Positions 17,291-25,985 of a DNA stretch of 64,000 nt are shown here, piece after piece. The notes under the pieces were generated by a model. It saw nothing but the letters and a program-made list of their open reading frames with translations, had not been told where the DNA came from and did no database searches. The number at the start of each line of letters is the position of its first letter. The first letter of the stretch is position 1. Location: positions 124,001 to 188,000 of the forward strand of contig JAOULX010000001.1 of assembly GCA_029881795.1 (NCBI GenBank), read 5' to 3'. The stretch comes from Gammaproteobacteria bacterium (GTDB lineage: Bacteria; Pseudomonadota; Gammaproteobacteria; SZUA-229). The translations under genes were made by a program, and so were the position numbers.

Positions 17291-19161
17291 ACGCTTAAAG
17301 GCATGCTCTGTTGGTTGTAGGCAGGCAGGGTAACAAAAAAAGAGCTGCCATATCCATATTCACTTTCAAACGTAATATCGCCCTGCATGTTTTCGATCAG
17401 TTTTTTGGTGATGGTCAGGCCGATTCCGTTGCCTTCGATCCGGTTAGGGTCATCTAGTACGCGTGAGAATGGAGTGAAAACCTTTTCCATTAGTTCTTTT
17501 TTGATACCAATCCCCGTGTCTTTGACACAGAGTTGATAATTGCTCTGGTTAATTAACTGTAATTCAATTTGAATTAACCCCTTCGGTTTGTTGTACTTAA
17601 TAGCGTTGTTGATTAAGTTTATGCAGATTTGTTTCAGACGTTTCTTGTCGGCCATAACGGGGCAGCTATGGTAGCAGAGTTGGGCGATGGTGATGCCTTG
17701 TTTGGATGCAATCGGCTTGGTTAATGCGATGCAGTCTGCTAGTACTTCTTTCCAGTCGAGTAGCTGCAATGTGATGTCATCTTTTCCGGATTCTATCTGC
17801 GATAAATCCAGAATTTCATTAATCAGTGACAGTAAATAGTTTCCGGCCGTTAAGACTTCATTGATGTTTTCATTGATATCTGAGTTGTTATCAGCGTCTA
17901 ATCTGACTAGCTGGCTGAAACCTAAAATAGCATTCAGAGGGGTGCGGATTTCATGGCTCATTTGAGAAAGAAACTCTGTTTTTGCATGGTTGGCGTCTTC
18001 GGCTGCGCGTTTGGAAAGTTCCAGTTGCTGTTCGGTTTGTTCGTGACGCTTAACTTCATCCTGCAGTGTGCCGGTGCGTTCCTCAATCAGTTCTTCGAGG
18101 TGGCTGCGGTGCTGGTTAAGTTCGGCTTCAGAAGCTCTGAGCTTGCCGTTAAGTGAAGACAGATATAAGGTATAAAACAGAATGGAGATCAGAAAACCGC
18201 CGCTTAGCAGGATGAATTTGGTTTGATCCTGCCAGATATTTTGGAGGGTAAGGTGTTTGTATTTGATATCACTAATTAACTGCTCAACTTCACTGTAATT
18301 AAGTGGTGCTTCCCAGCTATGATAGCTGCCGGCAATTGCTGCTGGCGAATCGGGTTTGATATCTAGTAGCGCATGAAATACCTTATTTGAGAGTTTGTGA
18401 TTGATATGCTGGAGCACAGAAAAAGGCCATTCCGGGTACGGTTGTGTGCTGTGGAGTAAGGGCAATTTATCGTGCTGCTGATTAATGATTTTCAAGCGGC
18501 TGATATCCAGTGTGTTTTCACGCTCCAGCTGTTCGATGATGCCGCTGCGGATGATCCCGACCTCGGCAGTTTTATTGAGAACCGCATTGATCACGGACAG
18601 ATGTGTGTTGTTACTGCTGAATGAGACGTTACTGGCTGTTTCATAGGGGTCTATATCGTGTAACAGGAATTCGCGATAGGCCATTTGCCAGCCACCAAAT
18701 GCTTCCTGGTGAACAGCGATTATGCTTTTGTCTGCGATATCATTTAGCTGGTTGATTTGCTGATTATCACTGTGTGCAAAAATGACGCTGGAAAAACTGG
18801 TAGATGTGGAACCGTCAGCCAGTTTTTTATTCAGTGTTAAAATACGTGTTATACCAAATCGTTTATTTAGATCGGCATAGGCCAGCGGGTTGGTAAGTAC
18901 AAAATCAACCTGTCGGTTTTGCACTAGCTCACGCATTTTATTGAAGCTGACAACCGGTATCAGTGTAAAAGTATAGCCATCGATGGCTTGGCTTAATTGT
19001 CGGCTTGTTTCAGTCCATTGTTGGCGGGCGTTATCCTCGCCATTGTGTGCGCGCACGGCAATTTTGAGTTCAGTATCAGTATTCAGGCAAAAAGAATCCG
19101 TGGCCATGAAAATCAATGGCGCAAGCAGGGCGAATCTTAGTAAAGCGGGGGGCTGTCTCAT
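17287..19161 (-). CDS. Sensor histidine kinase with PhnD-like periplasmic binding domain
   Basis: Starting at ATG 19161 gives 624 residues with a signal peptide (LLRFALLAPLIFMATDSFC). A phosphonate/phosphate-binding-like (PhnD-like, solute-binding) domain spans about residues 30-290 and includes FVLTNPLAYADL, followed by a membrane helix near 315-335. A coiled-coil linker, a HisKA domain with the phospho-acceptor His403 (SQMSHEIRTPLN) and an HATPase domain (NLINNAIKY, GTGIG-type G-boxes) complete it. The periplasmic domain should sense a small ligand; no receiver domain is fused. An in-frame start 156 bases further upstream exists but would overlap ychJ. No dedicated response regulator gene is adjacent. 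Confidence 0.75.
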   Translation of the reverse strand: MRQPPALLRFALLAPLIFMATDSFCLNTDTELKIAVRAHNGEDNARQQWTETSRQLSQAIDGYTFTLIPVVSFNKMRELVQNRQVDFVLTNPLAYADLNKRFGITRILTLNKKLADGSTSTSFSSVIFAHSDNQQINQLNDIADKSIIAVHQEAFGGWQMAYREFLLHDIDPYETASNVSFSSNNTHLSVINAVLNKTAEVGIIRSGIIEQLERENTLDISRLKIINQQHDKLPLLHSTQPYPEWPFSVLQHINHKLSNKVFHALLDIKPDSPAAIAGSYHSWEAPLNYSEVEQLISDIKYKHLTLQNIWQDQTKFILLSGGFLISILFYTLYLSSLNGKLRASEAELNQHRSHLEELIEERTGTLQDEVKRHEQTEQQLELSKRAAEDANHAKTEFLSQMSHEIRTPLNAILGFSQLVRLDADNNSDINENINEVLTAGNYLLSLINEILDLSQIESGKDDITLQLLDWKEVLADCIALTKPIASKQGITIAQLCYHSCPVMADKKRLKQICINLINNAIKYNKPKGLIQIELQLINQSNYQLCVKDTGIGIKKELMEKVFTPFSRVLDDPNRIEGNGIGLTITKKLIENMQGDITFESEYGYGSSFFVTLPAYNQQSMPLSV

Positions 19162-19265
19162 TGTATGTTTATTATTAGTATTGTTTATATTGTCAGAGGA
19201 CAGTGTTCGGACAGTATAGGGCTGTCTATTAACCATGTAAAGCACAAGGTTATGATAAGGGTGAT

Positions 19266-19727
19266 ATGAACTGTTATTGTGGTTCTGCAAAGCAATTTGA
19301 AAGGTGTTGTCAGCCAATACATGGTGCCCATGCTGCAGCTGAGACAGCAGAAGCGCTGATGCGTGCGCGTTACAGTGCTTATTGTCTAGGGGATAATGAA
19401 TTTATCAGACGGAGTTGGTTAACAGCTTATCAACAACAGCCTGAGGCTGTTAGCGAGGCTGCAAAGCTAAAATGGTGTGGGCTGACTATTGTATCGACAC
19501 AGGCGGGGCAGAAAGAGCAGTGCGAAGGGCAGGTTGAGTTTAAAGCCTGGTTTATTGAAGAGAACAGGCTGTATTGTTTGCATGAAAACAGCCGGTTTGT
19601 ACATCAACGGGGTTTGTGGTTTTATCAGGATGGGGAAATTTTTGAGCAAGGCAGCAAGGCCATTTCATCGAATACGTTATGTCCTTGTGGCAGTGGCAAA
19701 AAGTTTAAACGCTGTTGTCGTAGTTAA
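19266..19727 (+). CDS. ychJ: YchJ-like SEC-C motif protein (UPF0225)
   Basis: The 153-residue protein has a SEC-C type zinc motif at each end: CYCGSAKQFERCC at the start and CPCGSGKKFKRCC at the end. The middle is an NTF2-like fold (ALMRARYSAYCLGD...). This bipartite layout is characteristic of the E. coli YchJ family. Its biochemical role is unknown; SEC-C motifs bind zinc and often contact ribosomes or SecA partners. It is divergent from the PhnD-like kinase. Confidence 0.8.
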   Translation: MNCYCGSAKQFERCCQPIHGAHAAAETAEALMRARYSAYCLGDNEFIRRSWLTAYQQQPEAVSEAAKLKWCGLTIVSTQAGQKEQCEGQVEFKAWFIEENRLYCLHENSRFVHQRGLWFYQDGEIFEQGSKAISSNTLCPCGSGKKFKRCCRS

Positions 19728-20121
19728 TAGTAATGATAAAATTGATCTATCGCATACGCGGTATGATAATGCTTTGCTAACATTAGTTTTAGCAAATTAA
19801 CTAGTGCCAATAGATGCCTTTATTAAATAGTTATATTGTTATTTTAATTTATTAATCTATTAGATTATTAGTCTATTCTTAATATAAAACCCTTGTCATA
19901 TAGACCTTTCCGGCTTTCTCTCAGTTTTATAATATTTTGTATGGGATGATAAAATACTTTTTATACTCGTTTTCATGTTCTTTCTAGGCAGCGTGCAAAA
20001 AATCTATTATTCTGCGATGGCTTAAAGTTAGAAATCCTGCATAAAAAGTATGGTAAACAATGCTGGTTATGCGTTTGATCCCTTTAAGTACAAAAAATGT
20101 TAATAATAAATGGGGGATGGC
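19728..20121. promoter_or_regulatory. AT-rich intergenic region upstream of the cytochrome oxidase operon
   Basis: No gene is seen. TAATCT and AGATTA (19853-19858, 19862-19867) form a 6-3-6 inverted repeat. A GATAAAAT-like -10 sequence lies near 19948-19955. GGGGGAT (20113-20119) is the ribosome-binding site for coxB. The promoter of the oxidase operon is expected here but I cannot place it firmly. Confidence 0.35.
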
Positions 20122-21255
20122 ATGTCAGTACTACTCCGTACTTTTAAGGTATTAAGCCTTATGTTCGTTAGTACCGAACTGTTTGCGGCAGCGCAAATGG
20201 ACCTGACACCTGGTGTGACTGCAATCAGTCAAGAGGTTTACGAGCTCCACACATTAATTTTGTGGATCTGTGTAATCATCGGTGCCGGTGTTTTCGGTGT
20301 AATATTTTATTCTATGTTTGCTCATAGAAAATCTAAGGGCGCCGTTGCGGCGAATTTCCACGATAACATGACAGTTGAAGTCTTATGGACTGTTATTCCG
20401 TTTTTGATACTGATTGGTATGGCTATTCCAGCTGCCAAGACTTTAATCAAAATGGAATCACCAGCCGATGATGCTGAAGTGACGATTAAGATCACGGGTT
20501 ATCAATGGAAGTGGAACTACGATTACATGCATGAAGGATTTAGCTTCTTCAGTAATCTGGCTCAAAGCAATCGCGACGTAATCAATTCAAAAAATCCTAA
20601 AGACAGAGAAGGCATAAACTATTTACTGGATGTAGATAACCGTATGGTTTTACCTGTTGGTAAAAAAGTACGTTTCTTAATGACTTCAAATGATGTAATT
20701 CACTCCTGGTGGATTCCTGCGTTTGCCGTTAAGAAAGATGCGATTCCTGGCTACATAAATGAAGCACACACAACAGTCCCTAAAGTGGGTGTTTATCGTG
20801 GTCAGTGTGCTGAGCTTTGTGGTAAAGACCACGGCTTTATGCCGATTGTTGTCGAAGTTAAGTCAGAAGCAGATTACGCTGCCTGGGTTGCTGAGAAGAA
20901 AGGTGCGGCTATGGCTGCAGCGGCTAGCGACAGCAAAGTATGGTCACAAGATGAGTTAATGGCAAAAGGCGAGGCTGTTTATAATGCTTCTTGTGCTGCG
21001 TGTCATGGTCCAACTGGTGATGGTGTGCCAGGCGTATTCCCTGCTATGAAGGGTAGTGCGATTGCAACAGGAAACCTTGCTGCTCACTTAGATATCGTTA
21101 TCAATGGTAGTAAAGTTAATCCTGCCATGGCTGCTTATGGCGCTCAGATGTCTGATGCCGATCTTGCAGCAGTAATTACTTATGAGCGTAATGCTTTTGG
21201 TAATAATACTGGTGATGCCGTTCAACCTGCCGATGTAAAAGCGGCTCGTAAATAA
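20122..21255 (+). CDS. coxB: Cytochrome c oxidase subunit II with fused C-terminal cytochrome c
   Basis: The 377-residue protein begins with a signal peptide (VLSLMFVSTELFAAAQ). Two membrane helices follow, then a CuA domain ending in the H-C-E-C-H-M ligand pattern (WWIPAF... GQCAELCGKDHGFM), and a C-terminal class I cytochrome c domain with CAACH (near residue 290). This is the caa3/aa3-type subunit II that takes electrons from cytochrome c and passes them to heme a. ATG 20122 is used because the GGGGGAT before it is well spaced; an in-frame ATG at 20110 lies before that site. First gene of the oxidase operon. Confidence 0.93.
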   Translation: MSVLLRTFKVLSLMFVSTELFAAAQMDLTPGVTAISQEVYELHTLILWICVIIGAGVFGVIFYSMFAHRKSKGAVAANFHDNMTVEVLWTVIPFLILIGMAIPAAKTLIKMESPADDAEVTIKITGYQWKWNYDYMHEGFSFFSNLAQSNRDVINSKNPKDREGINYLLDVDNRMVLPVGKKVRFLMTSNDVIHSWWIPAFAVKKDAIPGYINEAHTTVPKVGVYRGQCAELCGKDHGFMPIVVEVKSEADYAAWVAEKKGAAMAAAASDSKVWSQDELMAKGEAVYNASCAACHGPTGDGVPGVFPAMKGSAIATGNLAAHLDIVINGSKVNPAMAAYGAQMSDADLAAVITYERNAFGNNTGDAVQPADVKAARK

Positions 21256-21270
21256 TTGGGGGATGCTCAA

Positions 21271-22836
21271 ATGAGTGAAGATCATCACGATCACAAACCT
21301 ACGGGTATTGGCCGCTGGTTATTCAGTACCAACCACAAAGACATCGGTACAATGTACCTTTGGTTCAGCTTTATTATGCTGTTCATTGGTGGTGGTATGG
21401 CCATGATAATACGCGCCGAGTTATATCAGCCAGGTATGCAGCTGGTAGAACCGGATTTCTTTAATCAAATGACGACCTTGCATGGTCTGATCATGGTGTT
21501 CGGTGTGATTATGCCGGCATTCGTGGGTTTTGCTAACTGGTTAGTGCCAATGATGATTGGTGCACCGGATATGGCATTGCCGCGTATGAATAACATGAGC
21601 TTCTGGATACTTCCATTTGCTTTTGGTACCTTGATTAGCACACTGTTTATGGAAGGCTCTGCACCGAACTTCGGCTGGACTTTCTATGCGCCGCTGTCAA
21701 CGACATACGGGCCGGCATCGACGGATTACTTTATCTTTGGTGTTCACTTAATGGGTATCTCATCCATTATGGGTTCTATCAACGTTATCGTAACCATTCT
21801 GAATATGCGTGCGCCTGGCATGACATTGATGAAGATGCCTATCTTTGTATGGACATGGTTAATCACCGCCTTCTTGCTGATTGCAGTAATGCCTGTATTG
21901 GCAGGTGTGGTGACTATGATGTTAACTGACCGTAACTTCGGTACTTCGTTCTTCGAAGCATCGGGTGGTGGTGATCCGGTTATGTTCCAGCATGTGTTCT
22001 GGTTCTTCGGTCATCCTGAAGTGTACATCATGATTTTACCGTCGTTCGGTATCATTTCGCAGATCATTCCTACGTTTGCACGTAAGAAACTGTTTGGTTA
22101 CAGCTCTATGGTTTATGCAACAGCATCGATTGCGATTCTGTCATTCATCGTTTGGGCTCATCACATGTACACAGTTGGTATGCCATTGGCAGGCGAGCTG
22201 TTCTTCATGCTGGCTACCATGCTGATTGCGGTACCAACCGGAGTTAAAGTCTTTAACTGGACAGCAACTATGTGGAAAGGTTCGTTAACTTTCGAAACGC
22301 CTATGTTGTTCTCGGTTGCTTTCATTATCCTGTTCACCATTGGTGGCTTCTCAGGTCTGATGATGTCAATCACGCCGATTGATTTCCAATACCATGATAC
22401 TTATTTCATCGTAGCTCACTTCCATTACGTACTGGTTACCGGTGCACTGTTTGCGATCTTCGCAGGCGCGTACTACTGGTTACCAAAATGGACCGGTAAT
22501 ATGTATGACGAAACACTGGGTAAAGTCCATTTCTGGATTTCACTGGTGTCGGTTAATGTCTTGTTCTTCCCAATGCACTTCTTAGGTTTAGCGGGTATGC
22601 CTCGCCGTATTCCTGATTATGCATTGCAGTTCACTGACTTTAATCAAATGGCGTCAATCGGTGCATTTGTATTCGGTGGTATTCAGCTGTTATTCCTTTT
22701 CATCGTGATCAAGTGTATCCGCGGTGGCGAGAAAGCAACTGACCGGGTCTGGGAAGGCGCAGAAGGTCTGGAATTTGAGCAATTACCATCTCCAGCACCA
22801 TTCCATAGCTTCACTGATGCTCCACAAGTGAAATAA
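21271..22836 (+). CDS. coxA: Cytochrome c oxidase subunit I (heme-copper, aa3 type)
   Basis: This 521-residue, twelve-helix membrane protein shows the family hallmarks: GRWLFSTNHKDIGTMYL, MTTLHGLIMVF (heme a ligand), FFGHPEVYIMILP (CuB His and Tyr) and DTYFIVAHFHYVL (heme ligands). It reduces O2 to water and pumps protons. The start is ATG 21271 after a GGGGGAT ribosome-binding site; a TTG at 21256 is in frame but precedes that site. The gene follows coxB after 15 bases. Confidence 0.95.
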   Translation: MSEDHHDHKPTGIGRWLFSTNHKDIGTMYLWFSFIMLFIGGGMAMIIRAELYQPGMQLVEPDFFNQMTTLHGLIMVFGVIMPAFVGFANWLVPMMIGAPDMALPRMNNMSFWILPFAFGTLISTLFMEGSAPNFGWTFYAPLSTTYGPASTDYFIFGVHLMGISSIMGSINVIVTILNMRAPGMTLMKMPIFVWTWLITAFLLIAVMPVLAGVVTMMLTDRNFGTSFFEASGGGDPVMFQHVFWFFGHPEVYIMILPSFGIISQIIPTFARKKLFGYSSMVYATASIAILSFIVWAHHMYTVGMPLAGELFFMLATMLIAVPTGVKVFNWTATMWKGSLTFETPMLFSVAFIILFTIGGFSGLMMSITPIDFQYHDTYFIVAHFHYVLVTGALFAIFAGAYYWLPKWTGNMYDETLGKVHFWISLVSVNVLFFPMHFLGLAGMPRRIPDYALQFTDFNQMASIGAFVFGGIQLLFLFIVIKCIRGGEKATDRVWEGAEGLEFEQLPSPAPFHSFTDAPQVK

Positions 22837-22846
22837 GGAAACGACA

Positions 22847-23422
22847 ATGACTGACCAGAATCAACAAAAAAACGCGAACAGTAAAGTGGTAAGAAAACTG
22901 CTGCTGGCGACCGTATTTATGTTTGGTTTTGGTTATGCATTGGTTCCCCTGTATAACATTTTCTGTGACATTACCGGTCTGAATGGAAAAACCAGTGACC
23001 AGGCTGCCGAAGTTAAACCGGCAGATATTGATAATAATCGCTGGGTTACGGTTGAGTTCATTGGCAGTCTCAATGACAACATGCCGTGGAAATTCAGGCC
23101 GGCCGTTTCAAAAATGAAAGTACGTCCGGGAGAACCGAGTCGGGTTAATTATATTGCTAAGAATGTCTCTTCCAATTCAATTGTTGGAAATGCCGTTCCT
23201 AGTGTATCGCCTGGACAGGCTGCGAAATATTTTACAAAAACCGAATGTTTTTGTTTTACGCAGCAGGAATTAAAGTCAGGTGAAGAAAAAGAAATGCCAG
23301 TGGTGTTTATCGTGGATAAAAATATACCAAAACGCATAAATACTGTGACACTTTCTTATACATTCTTTAATAGTCCAGCGGCAACAAAAGAGAAATCTAA
23401 CGTGTCGATGGCAAATAAATAA
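22847..23422 (+). CDS. ctaG: Cytochrome c oxidase assembly protein CtaG/Cox11 (CuB insertion)
   Basis: The 191-residue protein has one N-terminal membrane helix (LLLATVFMFGFGYALVPLYNIFCDITG) and the Cox11 periplasmic domain with the copper motif FTKTECFCFTQQEL (CFCF). It delivers copper to the CuB site of subunit I. Position between coxA and coxC is the usual one in proteobacteria. Confidence 0.92.
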   Translation: MTDQNQQKNANSKVVRKLLLATVFMFGFGYALVPLYNIFCDITGLNGKTSDQAAEVKPADIDNNRWVTVEFIGSLNDNMPWKFRPAVSKMKVRPGEPSRVNYIAKNVSSNSIVGNAVPSVSPGQAAKYFTKTECFCFTQQELKSGEEKEMPVVFIVDKNIPKRINTVTLSYTFFNSPAATKEKSNVSMANK

Positions 23423-23434
23423 AGGGTAAGTATT

Positions 23435-24301
23435 ATGTCTACAAATGATGGATATTATATTCCCGAACCCAGCAAATGGCCGATAATTGCAAGTCTTACA
23501 TTATTTGTCACTGTGTTCGGTGCAGTAAATACAATTCATGGAACAAGCATCGGTATGCCGATTCTCATGATTGGTCTCATATCTGTTTTAGCTATGATGT
23601 ATGGCTGGTTTAGTACAGTGGTTGCAGAATCGCCTAGCTATAACGGGCAGGTCGATGTTTCATTCCGTATGGGTATGATGTGGTTCATTCTATCGGAAGT
23701 AATGTTCTTTGCGGCGTTCTTCGGCGCATTATTCTATGCACGTGTGCTGGTTATGCCGTGGTTAGGTGGAGCCGGTAATAATGCGATGACGCATGAAGTG
23801 TTATGGCCGGCATTTGAAGCCGTCTGGCCTGTCCTTGCTAACCCGGATAATGCAAAGTTTGTTGCGCCTAAAGAAGCAATGGGTGCATGGGGTTTGCCGG
23901 CGATTAACACCTTGCTGCTGCTGACTTCATCAGTAACGCTGACGATTGCACATCACGCCCTGCGTAAGGGTGAACGTTCAAAGTTAAACTTATGGATGAT
24001 TGTTACGCTGGTACTGGGTGTTTCATTCCTGGTCTTGCAAGTCATGGAATACGTACACGCATATGGCGAAATGGGACTGACGTTAGCATCGGGTATTTAC
24101 GGCAGTACCTTCTTTATGCTGACCGGCTTTCATGGTTTCCATGTGACGATTGGTGGCATCATGATTGCAGTAATGCTGGTGCGTTGTTTGAAAGGGCATT
24201 TCACAGCAGACAACCACTTTGCATTTGAAGCGGCTGCCTGGTACTGGCATTTCGTTGATGTGGTATGGTTGGGTCTGTTCATTTTTGTTTACATTCTGTA
24301 A
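23435..24301 (+). CDS. coxC: Cytochrome c oxidase subunit III
   Basis: The 288-residue, seven-helix protein carries subunit III signatures: FILSEVMFFAAFFGALF near residue 85, and LTGFHGFHVTIGGIM and AAAWYWHFVDVVWLGLF at the C-terminus. Subunit III stabilises subunit I and keeps the proton pathway working. Last structural gene of the oxidase; a short convergent gene follows. Confidence 0.93.
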   Translation: MSTNDGYYIPEPSKWPIIASLTLFVTVFGAVNTIHGTSIGMPILMIGLISVLAMMYGWFSTVVAESPSYNGQVDVSFRMGMMWFILSEVMFFAAFFGALFYARVLVMPWLGGAGNNAMTHEVLWPAFEAVWPVLANPDNAKFVAPKEAMGAWGLPAINTLLLLTSSVTLTIAHHALRKGERSKLNLWMIVTLVLGVSFLVLQVMEYVHAYGEMGLTLASGIYGSTFFMLTGFHGFHVTIGGIMIAVMLVRCLKGHFTADNHFAFEAAAWYWHFVDVVWLGLFIFVYIL

Positions 24302-24363
24302 TTGAAAATGATATTTGATATGCCAGAGATTTAATTTAAACCTTTGGCAAATCAATGAAATGA

Positions 24364-24570
24364 TCAGGTAATTGCATGGGGTGTGATCCATCCCATGTAA
24401 GTTCCTACAAGAATTAGAACAAACAGTAATACAGAAAGACCGATTCGATAAGTAAGCGAATTAACCACCCCATCAGGGTTACGCTCTTTACGTATCATGT
24501 GATAAAGCGCACGGCCAAGGCTGGCCAGTATCAGAAGTAACAGAATAATAATGATGGATTTGAATAACAT
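24364..24570 (-). CDS. DUF2909 small twin-helix membrane protein
   Basis: The 68-residue protein has two hydrophobic helices (residues 4-23 and 45-64) joined by a short charged loop (RKERNPDGVVNSLTYRIG). This is the DUF2909 type, which sits between coxC and SURF1 genes in many gammaproteobacteria on the opposite strand. Function unknown; an oxidase-assembly accessory role is inferred only from location. Confidence 0.8.
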   Translation of the reverse strand: MLFKSIIIILLLLILASLGRALYHMIRKERNPDGVVNSLTYRIGLSVLLFVLILVGTYMGWITPHAIT

Positions 24571-24621
24571 AGCTATACCGTTTTTAAATTAGTGATTACT
24601 CACTGATTATATATAGAATTG

Positions 24622-25386
24622 ATGACTCGAACTATGCTGGATTTACGATTATTTACAATCAGGCTCGGGTCCTACACGTTTAGTCCGAAACTCATACCAA
24701 CGGTGGTAACGCTGCTGTTGTTATATCTGTTGTATTCATTAGGGCAGTGGCAATTGTCACGCGCCGAGTCTAAGGAAAGTCTAAAGCAGCAAATTACTTC
24801 GCGTGCTGAATTAAAACCCGTGGAGATTGATCTATTACCCGAGTTCGATGAAGAAAAACAATTTATGACAGTTACTCTGTCAGGTCGATTTGAAATAGAA
24901 AAAAACTTTCTTCTAGATAATAAAGTGATGGGCCAGAAGGCGGGATATCATGTAATCAGCGTGTTTAAAGCGGAAGATGGAAGCTGGTTGCTGATTAACC
25001 GAGGCTGGATTGAAAGATCAAAATATCGAAAGGATTTGCCTATTATTGCTACACCAGCTGAAGAGTTAACGTTAAGCGGATTTGTGCGTACGCCTTACGA
25101 TAAAGTTTTTATGTTAGCAGAACAGCAATATGATATAAGAAAATGGCCTGTTATTATCCAAAGTATTAATATAAAGGAATTAGAAAAGGTTTTAGGTGTT
25201 GGTTTAAAGCCGTTTGTGATTATGCTGGATAAAAAATCGGCGGCAGGGTTTGACAGAAACTGGCCGGCCTATAAGCTGGATAGTGATAAACACATTGGCT
25301 ATGCCGTGCAATGGTTCGCACTATTTTGTGCATTGCTGGGTATATTTTTTATAGTAAATACAAAAAAGAAAGATGATGATGAGTGA
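24622..25386 (+). CDS. SURF1-family cytochrome oxidase assembly protein
   Basis: The protein of about 254 residues has a membrane helix at each end, the typical SURF1 layout. It shows the GQWQLSRAESKE region after the first helix, the central GYHVISVFKAEDGSWLLINRGWI motif, and the C-terminal HIGYAVQWFALF segment. SURF1 helps deliver heme a to subunit I. ATG 24622 is used (a TTG precedes it by one codon). It overlaps the next gene by a few bases, so the genes are translationally coupled. Confidence 0.88.
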   Translation: MTRTMLDLRLFTIRLGSYTFSPKLIPTVVTLLLLYLLYSLGQWQLSRAESKESLKQQITSRAELKPVEIDLLPEFDEEKQFMTVTLSGRFEIEKNFLLDNKVMGQKAGYHVISVFKAEDGSWLLINRGWIERSKYRKDLPIIATPAEELTLSGFVRTPYDKVFMLAEQQYDIRKWPVIIQSINIKELEKVLGVGLKPFVIMLDKKSAAGFDRNWPAYKLDSDKHIGYAVQWFALFCALLGIFFIVNTKKKDDDE

Positions 25387-25981
25387 AGAACAAAAAAATA
25401 ATAACTTTAAACCCTATATGTTGTGGCTGCTTATATTCACTTTTGTTGCACCTATAGGTGCCGCGTACTGGTTGTTTACTGCAGGTGGTACGGAGAATAC
25501 AGTAAACAGAGGTGAATTTGTAAGGCCTGGTGTGCAACTGTTGGATATGAAGTTGAAATCTTTAGATGGTACAGACGCGACAGAGAAGCAGTTGTACGGT
25601 CACTGGCATTTGATGTATTTTATGAATGCAAACTGCGATAAACAATGCGAAGAAAAGATATATACCATTCGCCAGATAAAAACGTCGCTGCATAAAGAGT
25701 CCCCTCGCTTTGTTAACCTTCTGATTCATTTCGATGAAAATATCAATGCTGAATTTAAGAAAAAGATAGAAAGCCATTATTCAAACTTTGATCGCTATAT
25801 TGGTAAAAAAGAAGTGTTTAATGAGGCTCTGGAATACGCTGATAATGAAATGATAGAAAAAAATATAATATTTATTGTTGACCCTATTGGCAATGTGATT
25901 CTGAAATATTCAAATGACAAAACAGCTAAAGATATTATTAGTGACATCAAGCGCTTGCTAAAAGCATCGCAGATTGGGTAA
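25379..25981 (+). CDS. SCO-like thioredoxin-fold membrane protein of the oxidase cluster
   Basis: The roughly 200-residue protein has one N-terminal membrane helix (LWLLIFTFVAPIGAAYWLF) and a thioredoxin-like domain with an unusual NANCDKQCEEK motif (CxxxC), the copper-binding spacing of SCO proteins, in a YFMNANC context. The later part (FIVDPIGNVILKYSNDKTAKDI) matches the end of Sco/AhpC-like folds. Such hypothetical proteins sit between SURF1 and ctaA in gammaproteobacterial oxidase clusters. The third SCO ligand (His) is not clearly present, so copper binding is uncertain. It may act as a thiol-disulfide partner for CuA assembly. Confidence 0.7.
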   Translation: MSEEQKNNNFKPYMLWLLIFTFVAPIGAAYWLFTAGGTENTVNRGEFVRPGVQLLDMKLKSLDGTDATEKQLYGHWHLMYFMNANCDKQCEEKIYTIRQIKTSLHKESPRFVNLLIHFDENINAEFKKKIESHYSNFDRYIGKKEVFNEALEYADNEMIEKNIIFIVDPIGNVILKYSNDKTAKDIISDIKRLLKASQIG

Positions 25982-25985
25982 GGTT

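Noticed and set aside
24364-24570. Possibility that the DUF2909 frame is antisense noise
   Set aside because: Twin-helix layout and its location between coxC and SURF1 match the known family, so it is kept as a gene.
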